64,000 nt of DNA, taken from NCBI GenBank assembly GCA_029582155.1, contig CM055902.1, positions 14,892,086-14,956,085 of the forward strand, in the 5' to 3' direction. Each line of letters opens with the position of its first letter. Within the stretch, counting starts at the first letter, position 1. The notes below the pieces were generated by a model, which had not been told where the DNA came from, did no database searches, and saw nothing but the letters and a program-made list of their open reading frames with translations. Positions 13,202 to 25,750 of the stretch are shown one piece after another. The position numbers and the translations under genes were made by a program. This DNA comes from Panopea generosa. Its lineage: Eukaryota; Mollusca; Bivalvia; Adapedonta; Hiatellidae.

Positions 13202-15331
13202 CTAAAATACAAAAAAGATGTATTATGACACCGTCAAATGTAAATTATTTAAAATATTTATTTTATATTGTTCTACATGTAATTACATTTAATTTAACTA
13301 TTTATACGTAGAGTTTAATCATCAATGTTTTATAACTATTTATAAGACGGTATTATCACGTGTGACTGAGTGAACGTAGGTTTGTATACACGTGATTCTT
13401 TGTGCTACCGTGGCACTTTAATATATACATCACTATATAAAATGTTCATAATAAATGCATATACAACACAAGAGCAACTTACTTGTTTTATTACAGAAAG
13501 CTGCCCTGTGTTCGAATTTAATAAAATTTTAATGTACGGTATTTTCCAAAAAAAGTTCTTATTTCATAGCATCTGTTTTAAAACACTTACAAATTAATAA
13601 AGTTCTAACGCGGAGAACTGTTTCATTCTTTCTACAAAGAGCACAATAACAAACCATATCATGTCACCTTGCTTGTTACTAAACTACAGTGCTTAATGTT
13701 ACCTCCCCTTTTCATAAAATGTCCTAAATTTGTATAAATGGTAATCATTATTTTTTGTTAGTTTATATAAATGAAGTTCCATTGCAGATGTAACTTTCAT
13801 ATTTGTAAATGATGCAATTCAATGCAAGTATAATATTTTAAAAATTTTAATTTAACATGTAATTACTGTTATGTTGCTTTTATACATTTCATATATACTG
13901 GGTAATTGATGAACATCACTATTTGTGAGTAATAGTTAAACATTACAACATCATAAGCAAACCGATCAACATAGAATTAGTTGAGCTATTGCTGAAATGT
14001 GTTTCATGCTGCTTCACATTCTTTTAGTGTAATTTTAACAGATCATTTCCACTGGGTAACCTACAGGTCATATTATGTGACAATGAGTTGGAAGATCTAA
14101 TGATAAGTTTTCATTTATACCAAACTCAACTGTAGGCATTTACTTAGTTGAGCATGATTTAAATTAAACATTCTGAGCAAGTGGATTTGTTGTAAAGTCG
14201 ATCAACAAAATATTGGACGACATGGTGTTGAAAGCTTCGGTTAATGTAAACGTCAGTACATAATAAATGTCATCGCTGCAAACTGTTTGCAACAACCGGC
14301 AAGGTTTCTTATATTTTAGTTTACTTTCAGGTTATCACATATTTTAGCTTTTAATGTGGAAAGTGGATGAATGCAACTTAAAACAAAGGCTCTTTCACAG
14401 GTAAATACGGAAATGCCTAAAACAATCTACTATTACGTATTACTGATTAATAAAAACATATCATTACAAAGAATTTTGCATACTGTTGGGAGGTATGTTC
14501 ATTAAACATACACATACGTAACTAAATAAACGAACGACGACTCTTCGGAATAAATGGGTGAATTGAGTCCGGCGTCACTGCTAATATTACACAAATAAGA
14601 GAAAATATAGCACACCTTAGTATATTTGTTGTTCCTATTTGTTAATAAATGGAAATGGTTTTGTTATCACAAATCGATAATCAAGAAGTCAATTAATCAT
14701 TATGAATATTTAGTACTCATTGACATAATAAATTCTACTTTAATTATCATGTACATGAAAAGAAAGGAATTATGCAGCTATTCAAGGACAAGTAATATGA
14801 TGGTCAGCTAGATCAATAGCCACCTACACGTATAACGTCTCTTTAGTTTTATTGTTTGAAACGAGGGTATAGAAAACTTGCCAAATTCATTGAAATAGAT
14901 TTTTCCGTTGTGTATTTTGATAAAATGTATACAAAATTTGAGACATCATCAATTATATTATATAACAGTAATGATTTGTATTTCATCACCCAGAGCAAAA
15001 CAATTTGACCTGTTTCACAAGTCATCCCTGAATTATATATTTATGCATTAGTATAGATACGGAAACTTATTATTATAAAGCGGTATATGATAATATATAA
15101 TTGGATATCTAAACGATATATATATATTTTATGCATAAAAGTGTAACGGTAATACTATTTACAACAACAAATTGAGAGCTAAATGAAAGTACACTACTTT
15201 TAATGTACCATATTCATTACAATACCGTTAAAAAATTCGCTGTGATAAAATGTATGGGTAATTTGAGACACCGTGTGTTATATAGCATTAAATAGAATTG
15301 TATTTCATAATCCAGAACAGAACAGTATTAC

Positions 15332-15445
15332 CTGTTTCACAAGTCGTCCCTGTCCAGCCTGCAGCACAGGAACACGTGTATTCATTCACTTCATTAGCAC
15401 AGGTGCCACCATTCTTACACGGATCCGAGGCACATTCATCAATAT
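15332..15445 (-). CDS. Array EGF exon, copy 7 (valine variant)
   Basis: Intact 114-nt phase 1-1 cbEGF exon with the NEVNEY variant. With its flank (CACCGTGTG just below the exon) it matches copy 4, exactly 6,732 bp away, better than its neighbours. Confidence 0.8.
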
Positions 15446-17577
15446 CTAAAATACAAAAAAGATGTATTATGACACCGTCAAATGTAAATTATTTAAAATA
15501 TTTATTTTATATTGTTCTACATGTAATTACATTTAATTTAACTATTTATACGTAGAGTTTAATCATCAATGTTTTATAACTATTTATAAGACGGTATTAT
15601 CACGTGTGACTGAGTGAACGTAGGTTTGTATACACGTGATTCTTTGTGCTACCGTGGCACTTTAATATATACATCACTATATAAAATGTTCACAATAAAT
15701 GCATATACAACACAAGAGCAACTTACTTGTTTTATTACAGAAAGCTGCCCTGTGGTCGAATTTAATAAAATTTTAATGTACGGTATTTTCCAAAAAAAGT
15801 TCTTATTTCATAGCATCTGTTTTAAAACACTTAAAAATTAATAAAGTTCTAACGCGGAGAACTGTTTCATTCTTTCTACAAAGAGCACAATAACAAACCA
15901 TATCATGTCACCTTGCTTGTTACTAAACTACAGTGCTTAATGTTACCTCCCCTTTTCATAAAATGTCCTAAATTTGTATAAATGGTAATCATTATTTTTT
16001 GTTAGTTTTTATAAATGAAGTTCCATTGCAGATGTAACTTTCATATTTGTAAATGATGCAATTCAATGCAAGTATAATATTTTAAAAATTTTAATTTAAC
16101 ATGTAATTACTGTTATGTTGCTTTTATACATTTCATATATACTGGGTAATTGATGAACATCAATATTTGTGAGTAATAGTTAAACATTACAACATCATAA
16201 GCAAACCGATCAACATAGAATTAGTTGAGCTATTGCTGAAATGTGTTTCATGCTGCTTCACATTCTTTTAGTGTAATTTTAACAGATCATTTCCACTGGG
16301 TAACCTACAGGTCATATTATGTGACAATGAGTTGGAAGATCTAATGATAAGTTTTCATTTATACCAAACTCAACTGTAGGCATTTACTTAGTTGAGCATG
16401 ATTTAAATTAAACATTCTGAGCAAGTGGATTTGTTGTAAAGTCGATCAACAAAATATTGGACGACATGGTGTTGAAAGCTTCGGTTAATGTAAACGTCAG
16501 TACATAATAAATGTCATCGCTGCAAACTGTTTGCAACAACCGGCAAGGTTTCTTATATTTTAGTTTACTTTCAGGTTATCACATATTTTAGCTTTTAATG
16601 TGGAAAGTGGATGAATGCAACTTAAAACAAAGGCTCTTTCACAGGTAAATACGGAAATGCCTAAAACAATCTACTATTACGTATTACTGATTAATAAAAA
16701 CATATCATTACAAAGAATTTTGCATACTGTTGGGAGGTATGTTCATTAAACATACACATACGTAACTAAATAAACGAACGACGACTCTTCGGAATAAATG
16801 GGTGAATTGAGTCCGGCGTCACTGCTAATATTACACAAATAAGAGAAAATATAGCACACCTTAGTATATTTGTTGTTCCTATTTGTTAATAAATGGAAAT
16901 GGTTTTGTTATCACAAATCGATAATCAAGAAGTCAATTAATCATTATGAATATTTAGTACTCATTGACATAATAAATTCTACTTTAATTATCATGTACAT
17001 GAAAAGAAAGGAATTATGCAGCTATTCAAGGACAAGTAATATGATGGTCAGCTAGATCAATAGCCACCTACACGTATAACGTCTCTTTAGTTTTATTGTT
17101 TGAAACGAGGGTATAGAAAACTTGCCAAATTCATTGAAATAGATTTTTCCGTTGTGTATTTTGATAAAATGTATACAAAATTTGAGACATCATCAATTAT
17201 ATTATATAACAGTAATGATTTGTATTTCATCACCCAGAGCAAAACAATTTGACCTGTTTCACAAGTCATCCCTGAATTATATATTTATGCATTAGTATAG
17301 ATACGGAAACTTATTATTATAAAGCGGTATATGATAATATATAATTGGATATCTAAACGATATATATATATATATTATGCATATCAGTGTAACGGTAATA
17401 CTATTTACAACAACAAATTGAGAGCTAAATGAAAGTACACTACTTTTAATGTACCATATTCATTACAATACCGTTAAAAAATTCGCTGTGATAAAATGTA
17501 TGGGTAATTTGAGACACCATGTGTTATATAGCATTAAATAGAATTGTATTTCATAATCCAGAACAGAACAGTATTAC

Positions 17578-17691
17578 CTGTTTCACAAGTCGTCCCTGTC
17601 CAGCCTGCAGCACAGGAACACGTGTATTCATTCACTTCATTAGCACAGGTGCCACCATTCTTACACGGATCCGAGGCACATTCATCAATAT
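17578..17691 (-). CDS. Array EGF exon, copy 8 (valine variant)
   Basis: Intact 114-nt phase 1-1 cbEGF exon. One codon differs from consensus, giving NEVNEY in place of NEANEY. The change lies in the variable part of the Asx-hydroxylation motif and does not disturb it. This unit is 2 bp longer because of an extended AT run at about 17360. Confidence 0.8.
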
Positions 17692-19821
17692 CTAAAATAC
17701 AAAAAAGATGTATTATGACACCGTCAAATGTAAATTATTTAAAATATTTATTTTATATTGTTCTACATGTAATTACATTTAATTTAACTATTTATACGTA
17801 GAGTTTAATCATCAATGTTTTATAACTATTTATAAGACGGTATTATCACGTGTGACTGAGTGAACGTAGGTTTGTATACACGTGATTCTTTGTGCTACCG
17901 TGGCACTTTAATATATACATCACTATATAAAATGTTCATAATAAATGCATATACAACACAAGAGCAACTTACTTGTTTTATTACAGAAAGCTGCCCTGTG
18001 GTCGAATTTAATAAAATTTTAATGTACGGTATTTTCCAAAAAAAGTTCTTATTTCATAGCATCTGTTTTAAAACACTTAAAAATTAATAAAGTTCTAACG
18101 CGGAGAACTGTTTCATTCTTTCTACAAAGAGCACAATAACAAACCATATCATGTCACCTTGCTTGTTACTAAACTACAGTGCTTAATGTTACCTCCCCTT
18201 TTCATAAAATGTCCTAAATTTGTATAAATGGTAATCATTATTTTTTGTTAGTTTTTATAAATGAAGTTCCATTGCAGATGTAACTTTCATATTTGTAAAT
18301 GATGCAATTCAATGCAAGTATAATATTTTAAAAATTTTAATTTAACATGTAATTACTGTTATGTTGCTTTTATACATTTCATATATACTGGGTAATTGAT
18401 GAACATCAATATTTGTGAGTAATAGTTAAACATTACAACATCATAAGCAAACCGATCAACATAGAATTAGTTGAGCTATTGCTGAAATGTGTTTCATGCT
18501 GCTTCACATTCTTTTAGTGTAATTTTAACAGATCATTTCCACTGGGTAACCTACAGGTCATATTATGTGACAATGAGTTGGAAGATCTAATGATAAGTTT
18601 TCATTTATACCAAACTCAACTGTAGGCATTTACTTAGTTGAGCATGATTTAAATTAAACATTCTGAGCAAGTGGATTTGTTGTAAAGTCGATCAACAAAA
18701 TATTGGACGACATGGTGTTGAAAGCTTCGGTTAATGTAAACGTCAGTACATAATAAATGTCATCGCTGCAAACTGTTTGCAACAACCGGCAAGGTTTCTT
18801 ATATTTTAGTTTACTTTCAGGTTATCACATATTTTAGCTTTTAATGTGGAAAGTGGATGAATGCAACTTAAAACAAAGGCTCTTTCACAGGTAAATACGG
18901 AAATGCCTAAAACAATCTACTATTACGTATTACTGATTAATAAAAACATATCATTACAAAGAATTTTGCATACTGTTGGGAGGTATGTTCATTAAACATA
19001 CACATACGTAACTAAATAAACGAACGACGACTCTTCGGAATAAATGGGTGAATTGAGTCCGGCGTCACTGCTAATATTACACAAATAAGAGAAAATATAG
19101 CACACCTTAGTATATTTGTTGTTCCTATTTGTTAATAAATGGAAATGGTTTTGTTATCACAAATCGATAATCAAGAAGTCAATTAATCATTATGAATATT
19201 TAGTACTCATTGACATAATAAATTCTACTTTAATTATCATGTACATGAAAAGAAAGGAATTATGCAGCTATTCAAGGACAAGTAATATGATGGTCAGCTA
19301 GATCAATAGCCACCTACACGTATAACGTCTCTTTAGTTTTATTGTTTGAAACGAGGGTATAGAAAACTTGCCAAATTCATTGAAATAGATTTTTCCGTTG
19401 TGTATTTTGATAAAATGTATACAAAATTTGAGACATCATCAATTATATTATATAACAGTAATGATTTGTATTTCATCACCCAGAGCAAAACAATTTGACC
19501 TGTTTCACAAGTCATCCCTGAATTATATATTTATGCATTAGTATAGATACGGAAACTTATTATTATAAAGCGGTATATGATAATATATAATTGGATATCT
19601 AAACGATATATATATATATTATGCATATCAGTGTAACGGTAATACTATTTACAACAACAAATTGAGAGCTAAATGAAAGTACACTACTTTTAATGTACCA
19701 TATTCATTACAATACCGTTAAAAAATTCGCTGTGATAAAATGTATGGGTAATTTGAGACACCATGTGTTATATAGCATTAAATAGAATTGTATTTCATAA
19801 TCCAGAACAGAACAGTATTAC

Positions 19822-19935
19822 CTGTTTCACAAGTCGTCCCTGTCCAGCCTGCAGCACAGGAACACGTGTATTCATTCGCTTCATTAGCACAGGTGCCACC
19901 ATTCTTACACGGATCCGAGGCACATTCATCAATAT
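19822..19935 (-). CDS. Array EGF exon, copy 9
   Basis: Intact 114-nt phase 1-1 cbEGF exon, alanine variant. The TIR element at 20077 sits in the intron only 140 bp on the acceptor side, so this exon's upstream intron is about 3.6 kb longer than that of its neighbours. Confidence 0.8.
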
Positions 19936-20099
19936 CTAAAATACAAAAAAGATGTATTATGACACCGTCAAATGTAAATTATTTAAAATATGTATTTTAT
20001 ATTGTTCTACATGTAATTACATTTAATTTAACTATTTATACGTAGAGTTTAATCATCAATGTTTTATAACTATTTACAGACCCTAAACCACTCAAGTAC

Positions 20100-20200
20100 C
20101 CCATAATTGCACTCCGTTTGCGCTCCGTTTGCACTCCGTTCGCGCTCCGTTCGCGCTTAGTTCGCGCTCCGTTCGCGCTCCGTTTGCGTGCACTCGATTA
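20100..20200. repeat. Subterminal CGCTCCGTTCG-type repeats, left end
   Basis: Seven or more short GC-rich copies of a motif like GCGCTCCGTTC or GCACTCCGTTT in direct tandem, in an otherwise AT-rich element. The same cluster is at 41985-42070 in copy 2. Subterminal arrays of this sort commonly serve as transposase binding sites; that role is inferred. Confidence 0.7.
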
Positions 20201-22200
20201 AACGCGGTTAATTTTATGCACTCACAAACGCAAGTATTCGCTCACGAGCGCTGTATAGCTGAGTGCTCTATTTAATACTCCTCTTAGCGTTCGCTTCGTT
20301 CAGCGTTCACTCAACGTTCAGTTCGCTCAGCTCGGTTTCCGGCCCATAACCAATCGCAACATCTCAACTCTTTAAAATGATTCTATATTGACTTTTTAAT
20401 TTAATCTGTTCCAATGGAGCAATAAAATGTATCCATGGGATTTAGTCAAGGTAAATTAATTCATAATCCGATTGTTTGTCTACATATTATGTCACCCGCT
20501 GTGCGAAAGGTTGAACTAGTATCGATAGTAGGCATGTTTAACGGAAGTGTCTATGTTTTGATATGTGATCAGTGGTTTGGGTGATCAAAGAATATCGCAC
20601 GTTATACCGGCTTCTGTTATCCAGACCGACATGTGTTTGCGTCAGTATCTTCTTTAATATACCGTTAGCCGTTTGTTACAGGAAATCAATTAAGTTTGTC
20701 CACAAAATTTACATAAACATCATCAACATAAACTAAATATATTGTTATTAATAATTAAATTTAATTAATAATACCATACTGTTGATACCTCGTTGGCCTT
20801 ATAATAATCCATAAATCTGCTCAGTGTAAGCAGTGACTTAACAACATGTGGATATATCACTGGTTTTGTTAATGTTCAAACTAAAATAAGCTTTATAATC
20901 AATAATATGCACTGCATGGGTGATAGAAAATTTATTATAATCCGTGCGATGCAATTCGACATTATAATAAATGATTTTTGAAAAATAATAATCTTGTAGT
21001 GTTTTTCTCGATTTGGGTCCAAATGTAGCTTCACTAAACTTAGAAAAGATATTCTGATATTTTAAGTTTTATAATTATTTTCGTTATCATTATGTATATA
21101 AATATACTTGCAATGAACTTTTTTTCAGTGGGTTTCTCAAATTATTCTTTTACTGATAGTATGCTTTATGTTAATACATTATTTAAAATGACAAACTATA
21201 ATAAACTTGTTTGAAACTAAACCCACTGTGCTATACCGCTAATTATATGACACGCAGCAACACACCCGTGGTGTTAATTACGTTATGTCACATGCCAGTG
21301 AGAGCCGTGTCAATTAAGTTATATGCTAAAGCGGTGACTTATCGGTCTATTGACCACGGAAGATATGTATGATTTCATTTTGATTGTAATTCGTGCCAGA
21401 TGGATGAATCTTAATTGAGCCAACATTATGTGATTGAAAAGAAATGATAAAAAAGAAAAACTGCTAGCCAATTAACAACAAATAAAAAAATCATTTAAGA
21501 TATTGGTTATTCGAAGTTTCAGAACGCTTAAGTATGTAAATATCATGATGTTAATATCATTAAATTAACGAACCGAAAACCCCACGCCAGTTCTGAATGA
21601 CTTGTAGAAAGTGTGACATACACGTATTAAGGGATGTATATTCAGGGCTGTCATTTTACCACAGCTGCCATAGCGATTTCTTATAAAAAACAGATCAGAA
21701 TTGTTAATTTACAAAATAAAACAATTCTACAATTTTAAAACTAATAAAAATTAAAGACATGTCTCTAAATAATTCCTTGTAAAAATGTAGTATTTAATTT
21801 GTATTATTTTTTACTTTCATTATTTGTTTTATTTTTTTAAATATTATTATCATTGGAGCTATTATTATAATATACATATTGACTTATTGATTTGTCACAG
21901 CTTTTATATTGGATACGTGCGTACGTGCATCTGGTCAGTCGTTCACAATTAATAAAACAATTTAATTACTATTATGAAGGCAGAGTTGCATTGCAATCAT
22001 CAAAACAGATACCCATGGTGAGAACCACATGTGTGTCAATAAATAGTTAATTGGTGATTTATCGGTCCATTGATCACGAAGAACCCTGCCGGTGTGTAAT
22101 TTTCATTTTGATTATAATTTGTGCCCGATGAATAAATCTTTATTTAACCCGCGGCATGTGATTGGATAAGAAATATATAGTCACAATCAATACTTAAATA

Positions 22201-22381
22201 TGCAGATTTTTTATAATATTATTATTATCCTCATTATTATTAATAACTATTATATATTTTATTATTATTGATAACTATTATTATTAATATTATTGTTATA
22301 ATTGCTATATTACTTTATTATTATATTATTATATTATTATATTATTATTATCTGAGTATTTTTTCTTCTTTATTATTATTG
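22201..22381. repeat. ATT-rich microsatellite in TIR element copy 1
   Basis: Irregular TTA/ATT trinucleotide runs. Open frames over it are low-complexity artefacts. Confidence 0.85.
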
Positions 22382-22797
22382 TTGTCATTTCTTACTTGTT
22401 GCGCCTTTCACAGCTTTTATGATGGCTTAATTGTTACGTACTTACGTGCACGTGATCAGGCGTATCGATTTTGCAGGAAAGCGGGAAAATAATATATTTA
22501 CTATTTTATAGGCAGTGAATACATGTTCTTTTTTGTTTATTTAAACCTTCCTCATGATCAAAAGCTGTTTTTAGTCAATATAAAATCACAACCTCAAAAA
22601 GGTCACCTAGAAATTTACGTTTACTAGTTTTTATTTCCTGTGTCTAATGTGTGATTTCGGTCTGTCGTGTTAATTTGGCATACAAACATTTATTTTACAT
22701 TAATTTAATTGAGCTTGATTGTGAAGTAAGCTCGGAGCTTATGCATTCTCCAGTGCATTCCCTTATTAGGTCTGGTACTGAATTGTGTTTCGAGAGG

Positions 22798-22873
22798 TCG
22801 GGTAGAGCCTGGGTCAAACTCGCGACCTCTGCCGTCTGAAGCCAGCACCCTATCCGCTATACTACTGACCCAC
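22798..22873 (-). other. tRNA-like segment inside TIR element copy 1
   Basis: Read on the minus strand: GGGTCAGTAGTATAGCGG, then GCTGGCTTCAGACGGC, then GCGAGTTTGACCC and a complementary GGCTCTACCC end. This resembles a tRNA with pol III A and B boxes, an anticodon-like arm and partly pairing ends. It is probably a SINE head captured by the transposon and not a working tRNA, because the loops are irregular. Confidence 0.5.
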
Positions 22874-23514
22874 TTTATATTTTAGAATACAATTAATTTA
22901 TTACTGTTATTTTAATGAGATGTACACGAGTAAAATGTTTCCACTTTAATTGCAATATAACAGTTTTACGTAGATTTGTTCACAACTAAGCACAAACTCA
23001 GTGTAACTATGTTTGGGGAAAATATAAAACTAAAGTTCAAATTAAATTGAAAATTGGTAATTTTTATTTTGCCGAAATACCCAAACAAACAGAATCATAA
23101 TCATATAATTTTCCGCATATCTATGTTTTGTTTGATCAGCTAAATATTGATATTTATGTTATAATTGATAAAGTGTTGACCAAAATAAGTTTTATCATGC
23201 GTTTTACAATAAAACATTTATATAAACTATATGGTTTATATTTATGTAAAAAAAATGTCTTTGTTATCTCGATTTTAAGTATCGACTTCACGATCAAATA
23301 ATAAAAAAGAGTGTATCCGAATGAACGAGTGCACTCAGTAGCGCACGAATAGTTCTGTTATCAGTTATCTTACAGTGTCTAGCGTATACTGCATATACTG
23401 CGCATCTGAGTGCACTCAGCGTATCTGAGTGCATTCAGCGTGTCTGAGTGCACTCGATCTATTTCATGCGTTCAGGAGTGCGTTTATTATTCAAAATCCA
23501 GCGTTTGCTTTCGG

Positions 23515-23615
23515 TCCAGGTCCGCTCCGTCAGCGCTCAATCTGCGCTCCGTTCGCGCTCCGTCTGCGCTACGCTCGCGCTCCGCTTACGCTCTGAGTGC
23601 ACTCCGTTTGCGTGC
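23515..23615. repeat. Subterminal CGCTCCGTTCG-type repeats, right end
   Basis: A second cluster of the same motif (GCGCTCCGTTCGCGCTCCGT and variants) lies just inside the right end, in the same orientation as the left cluster rather than inverted. Its counterpart in copy 2 is at 45600-45695. Confidence 0.7.
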
Positions 23616-25636
23616 AATTGGGGTACTTGAGCGGTTTAGGGTCTGTATAAGACGGTATTATCACGTGTGACTGAGTGAACGTAGGTTTGTATACACGTGA
23701 TTCTTTGTGCTACCGTGGCACTTTAATATATACATCACTATATAAAATGTTCATAATAAATGCATATACAACCCAAGAGCAACTTACTTGTTTTATTACA
23801 GAAAGCTGCCCTGTGGTCGAATTTAATAAAATTTTAATGTACGGTATTTTCCAAAAAAAGTTCTTATTTCATAGCATCTGTTTTAAAACACTTAAAAATT
23901 AATAAAGTTCTAACGCGGAGAACTGTTTCATTCTTTCTACAAAGAGCACAATAACAAGCCATATCATGTCACCTTGCTTGTTACTAAACTACAGTGCTTA
24001 ATGTTACCTCCCCTTTTCATAAAATGTCCTAAATTTGTATAAATGGTAATCATTATTTTTTGTTAGTTTTTATAAATGAAGTTCCATTGCAGATGTAACT
24101 TTCATATTTGTAAATGATGCAATTCAATGCAAGTATAATATTTTAAAAATTTTAATTTAACATGTAATTACTGTTATGTTGCTTTTATACATTTCATATA
24201 TACTGGGTAATTGATGAACATCAATATTTGTGAGTAATAGTTAAACATTACAACATCATAAGCAAACCGATCAACATAGAATTAGTTGAGCTATTGCTGA
24301 AATGTGTTTCATGCTGCTTCACATTCTTTTAGTGTAATTTTAACAGATCATTTCTACTGGGTAACCTACAGGTCATATTATGTGACAATGAGTTGGAAGA
24401 TCTAATGATAAGTTTTCATTTATACCAAACTCAACTGTAGGCATTTACTTAGTTGAGCATGATTTAAATTAAACATTCTGAGCAAGTGGATTTATTGTAA
24501 AGTCGATCAACAAAATATTGGACGACATGGTGTTGAAAGCTTCGGTTAATGTAAACGTCAGTACATAATAAATGTCATCGCTGCAAACTGTTTGCAACAA
24601 CCGGCAAGGTTTCTTATATTTTAGTTTACTTTCAGGTTATCACATATTTTAGCTTTTAATGTGGAAAGTGGATGAATGCAACTTAAAACAAAGGCTCTTT
24701 CACAGGTAAATACGGAAATGCCTAAAACAATCTACTATTACGTATTACTGATTAATAAAAACATATCATTACAAAGAATTTTGCATACTGTTGGGAGGTA
24801 TGTTCATTAAACATACACATACGTAACTAAATAAACGAACGACGACTCTTCGGAATAAATGGGTGAATTGAGTCCGGCGTCACTGCTAATATTACACAAA
24901 TAAGAGAAAATATAGCACACCTTAGTATATTTGTTGTTCCTATTTGTTAATAAATGGAAATGGTTTTGTTATCACAAATCGATAATCAAGAAGTCAATTA
25001 ATCATTATGAATATTTAGTACTCATTGACATAATAAATTCTACTTTAATTATCATGTACATGAAAAGAAAGGAATTATGCAGCTATTCAAGGACAAGTAA
25101 TATGATGGTCAGCTAGATCAATAGCCACCTACACGTATAACGTCTCTTTAGTTTTATTGTTTGAAACGAGGGTATAGAAAACTTGCCAAATTCATTGAAA
25201 TAGATTTTTCCGTTGTGTATTTTGATAAAATGTATACAAAATTTGAGACATCATCAATTATATTATATAACAGTAATGATTTGTATTTCATCACCCAGAG
25301 CAAAACAATTTGACCTGTTTCACAAGTCATCCCTGAATTATATATTTATGCATTAGTATAGATACGGAAACTTATTATTATAAAGCGGTATATGATAATA
25401 TATAATTGGATATCTAAACGATATATATATATATTATGCATATAAGTGTAACGGTAATACTATTTACAACAACAAATTGAGAGCTAAATGAAAGTACACT
25501 ACTTTTAATGTACCATATTCATTACAATACCGTTAAAAAATTCGCTGTGATAAAATGTATGGGTAATTTGAGACACCATGTGTTATATAGCATTAAATAG
25601 AATTGTATTTCATAATCCAGAACAGAACAGTATTAC

Positions 25637-25750
25637 CTGTTTCACAAGTCGTCCCTGTCCAGCCTGCAGCACAGGAACACGTGTATTCATTCGCTTCATT
25701 AGCACAGGTGCCACCATTCTTACACGGATCCGAGGCACATTCATCAATAT
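25637..25750 (-). CDS. Array EGF exon, copy 10
   Basis: Intact 114-nt phase 1-1 cbEGF exon, alanine variant. It is the first complete exon to the right of the 3.57 kb TIR element. Its flanking intron has GCATATAAG, shared with copies 12 and 13. Confidence 0.8.

Larger units (their letters stand above)
1..20076. repeat. Tandem array of 2,244-bp units (left block, about nine units)
   Basis: The sequence repeats with a period of 2,244 bp (2,246 for one unit), and units differ at only a few positions each. Position 1 corresponds to about position 2245, so the window opens inside a unit and the array extends to the left. Each unit holds one EGF exon (114 nt) and about 2,130 bp of AT-rich intron. 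The intron contains no other recognisable gene; short open frames of 61, 75 and 85 codons that recur every unit lie on the opposite strand or span the exon antisense. High identity of introns as well as exons means recent amplification or ongoing homogenisation, not selection on the exon alone. Confidence 0.95.
20077..23645. mobile_element. Non-autonomous TIR DNA transposon, copy 1 (TA target duplication)
   Basis: Ends are CAGACCCTAAACC...CTCAAGTACCCC and its inverted complement, imperfect terminal inverted repeats of about 26 bp. The flanks are TA on both sides. Neighbouring array units supply the empty site (ACTATTTATAAGACGG), which proves the insertion and the 2-bp duplication. Inside the ends are clusters of CGCTCCGTTCG-like repeats, then AT-rich DNA, an ATT microsatellite and a tRNA-like segment. 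No transposase frame is visible, so it would need enzymes from elsewhere. The TA duplication suggests a Tc1/mariner-like mechanism, but the superfamily is not established. Confidence 0.85.
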
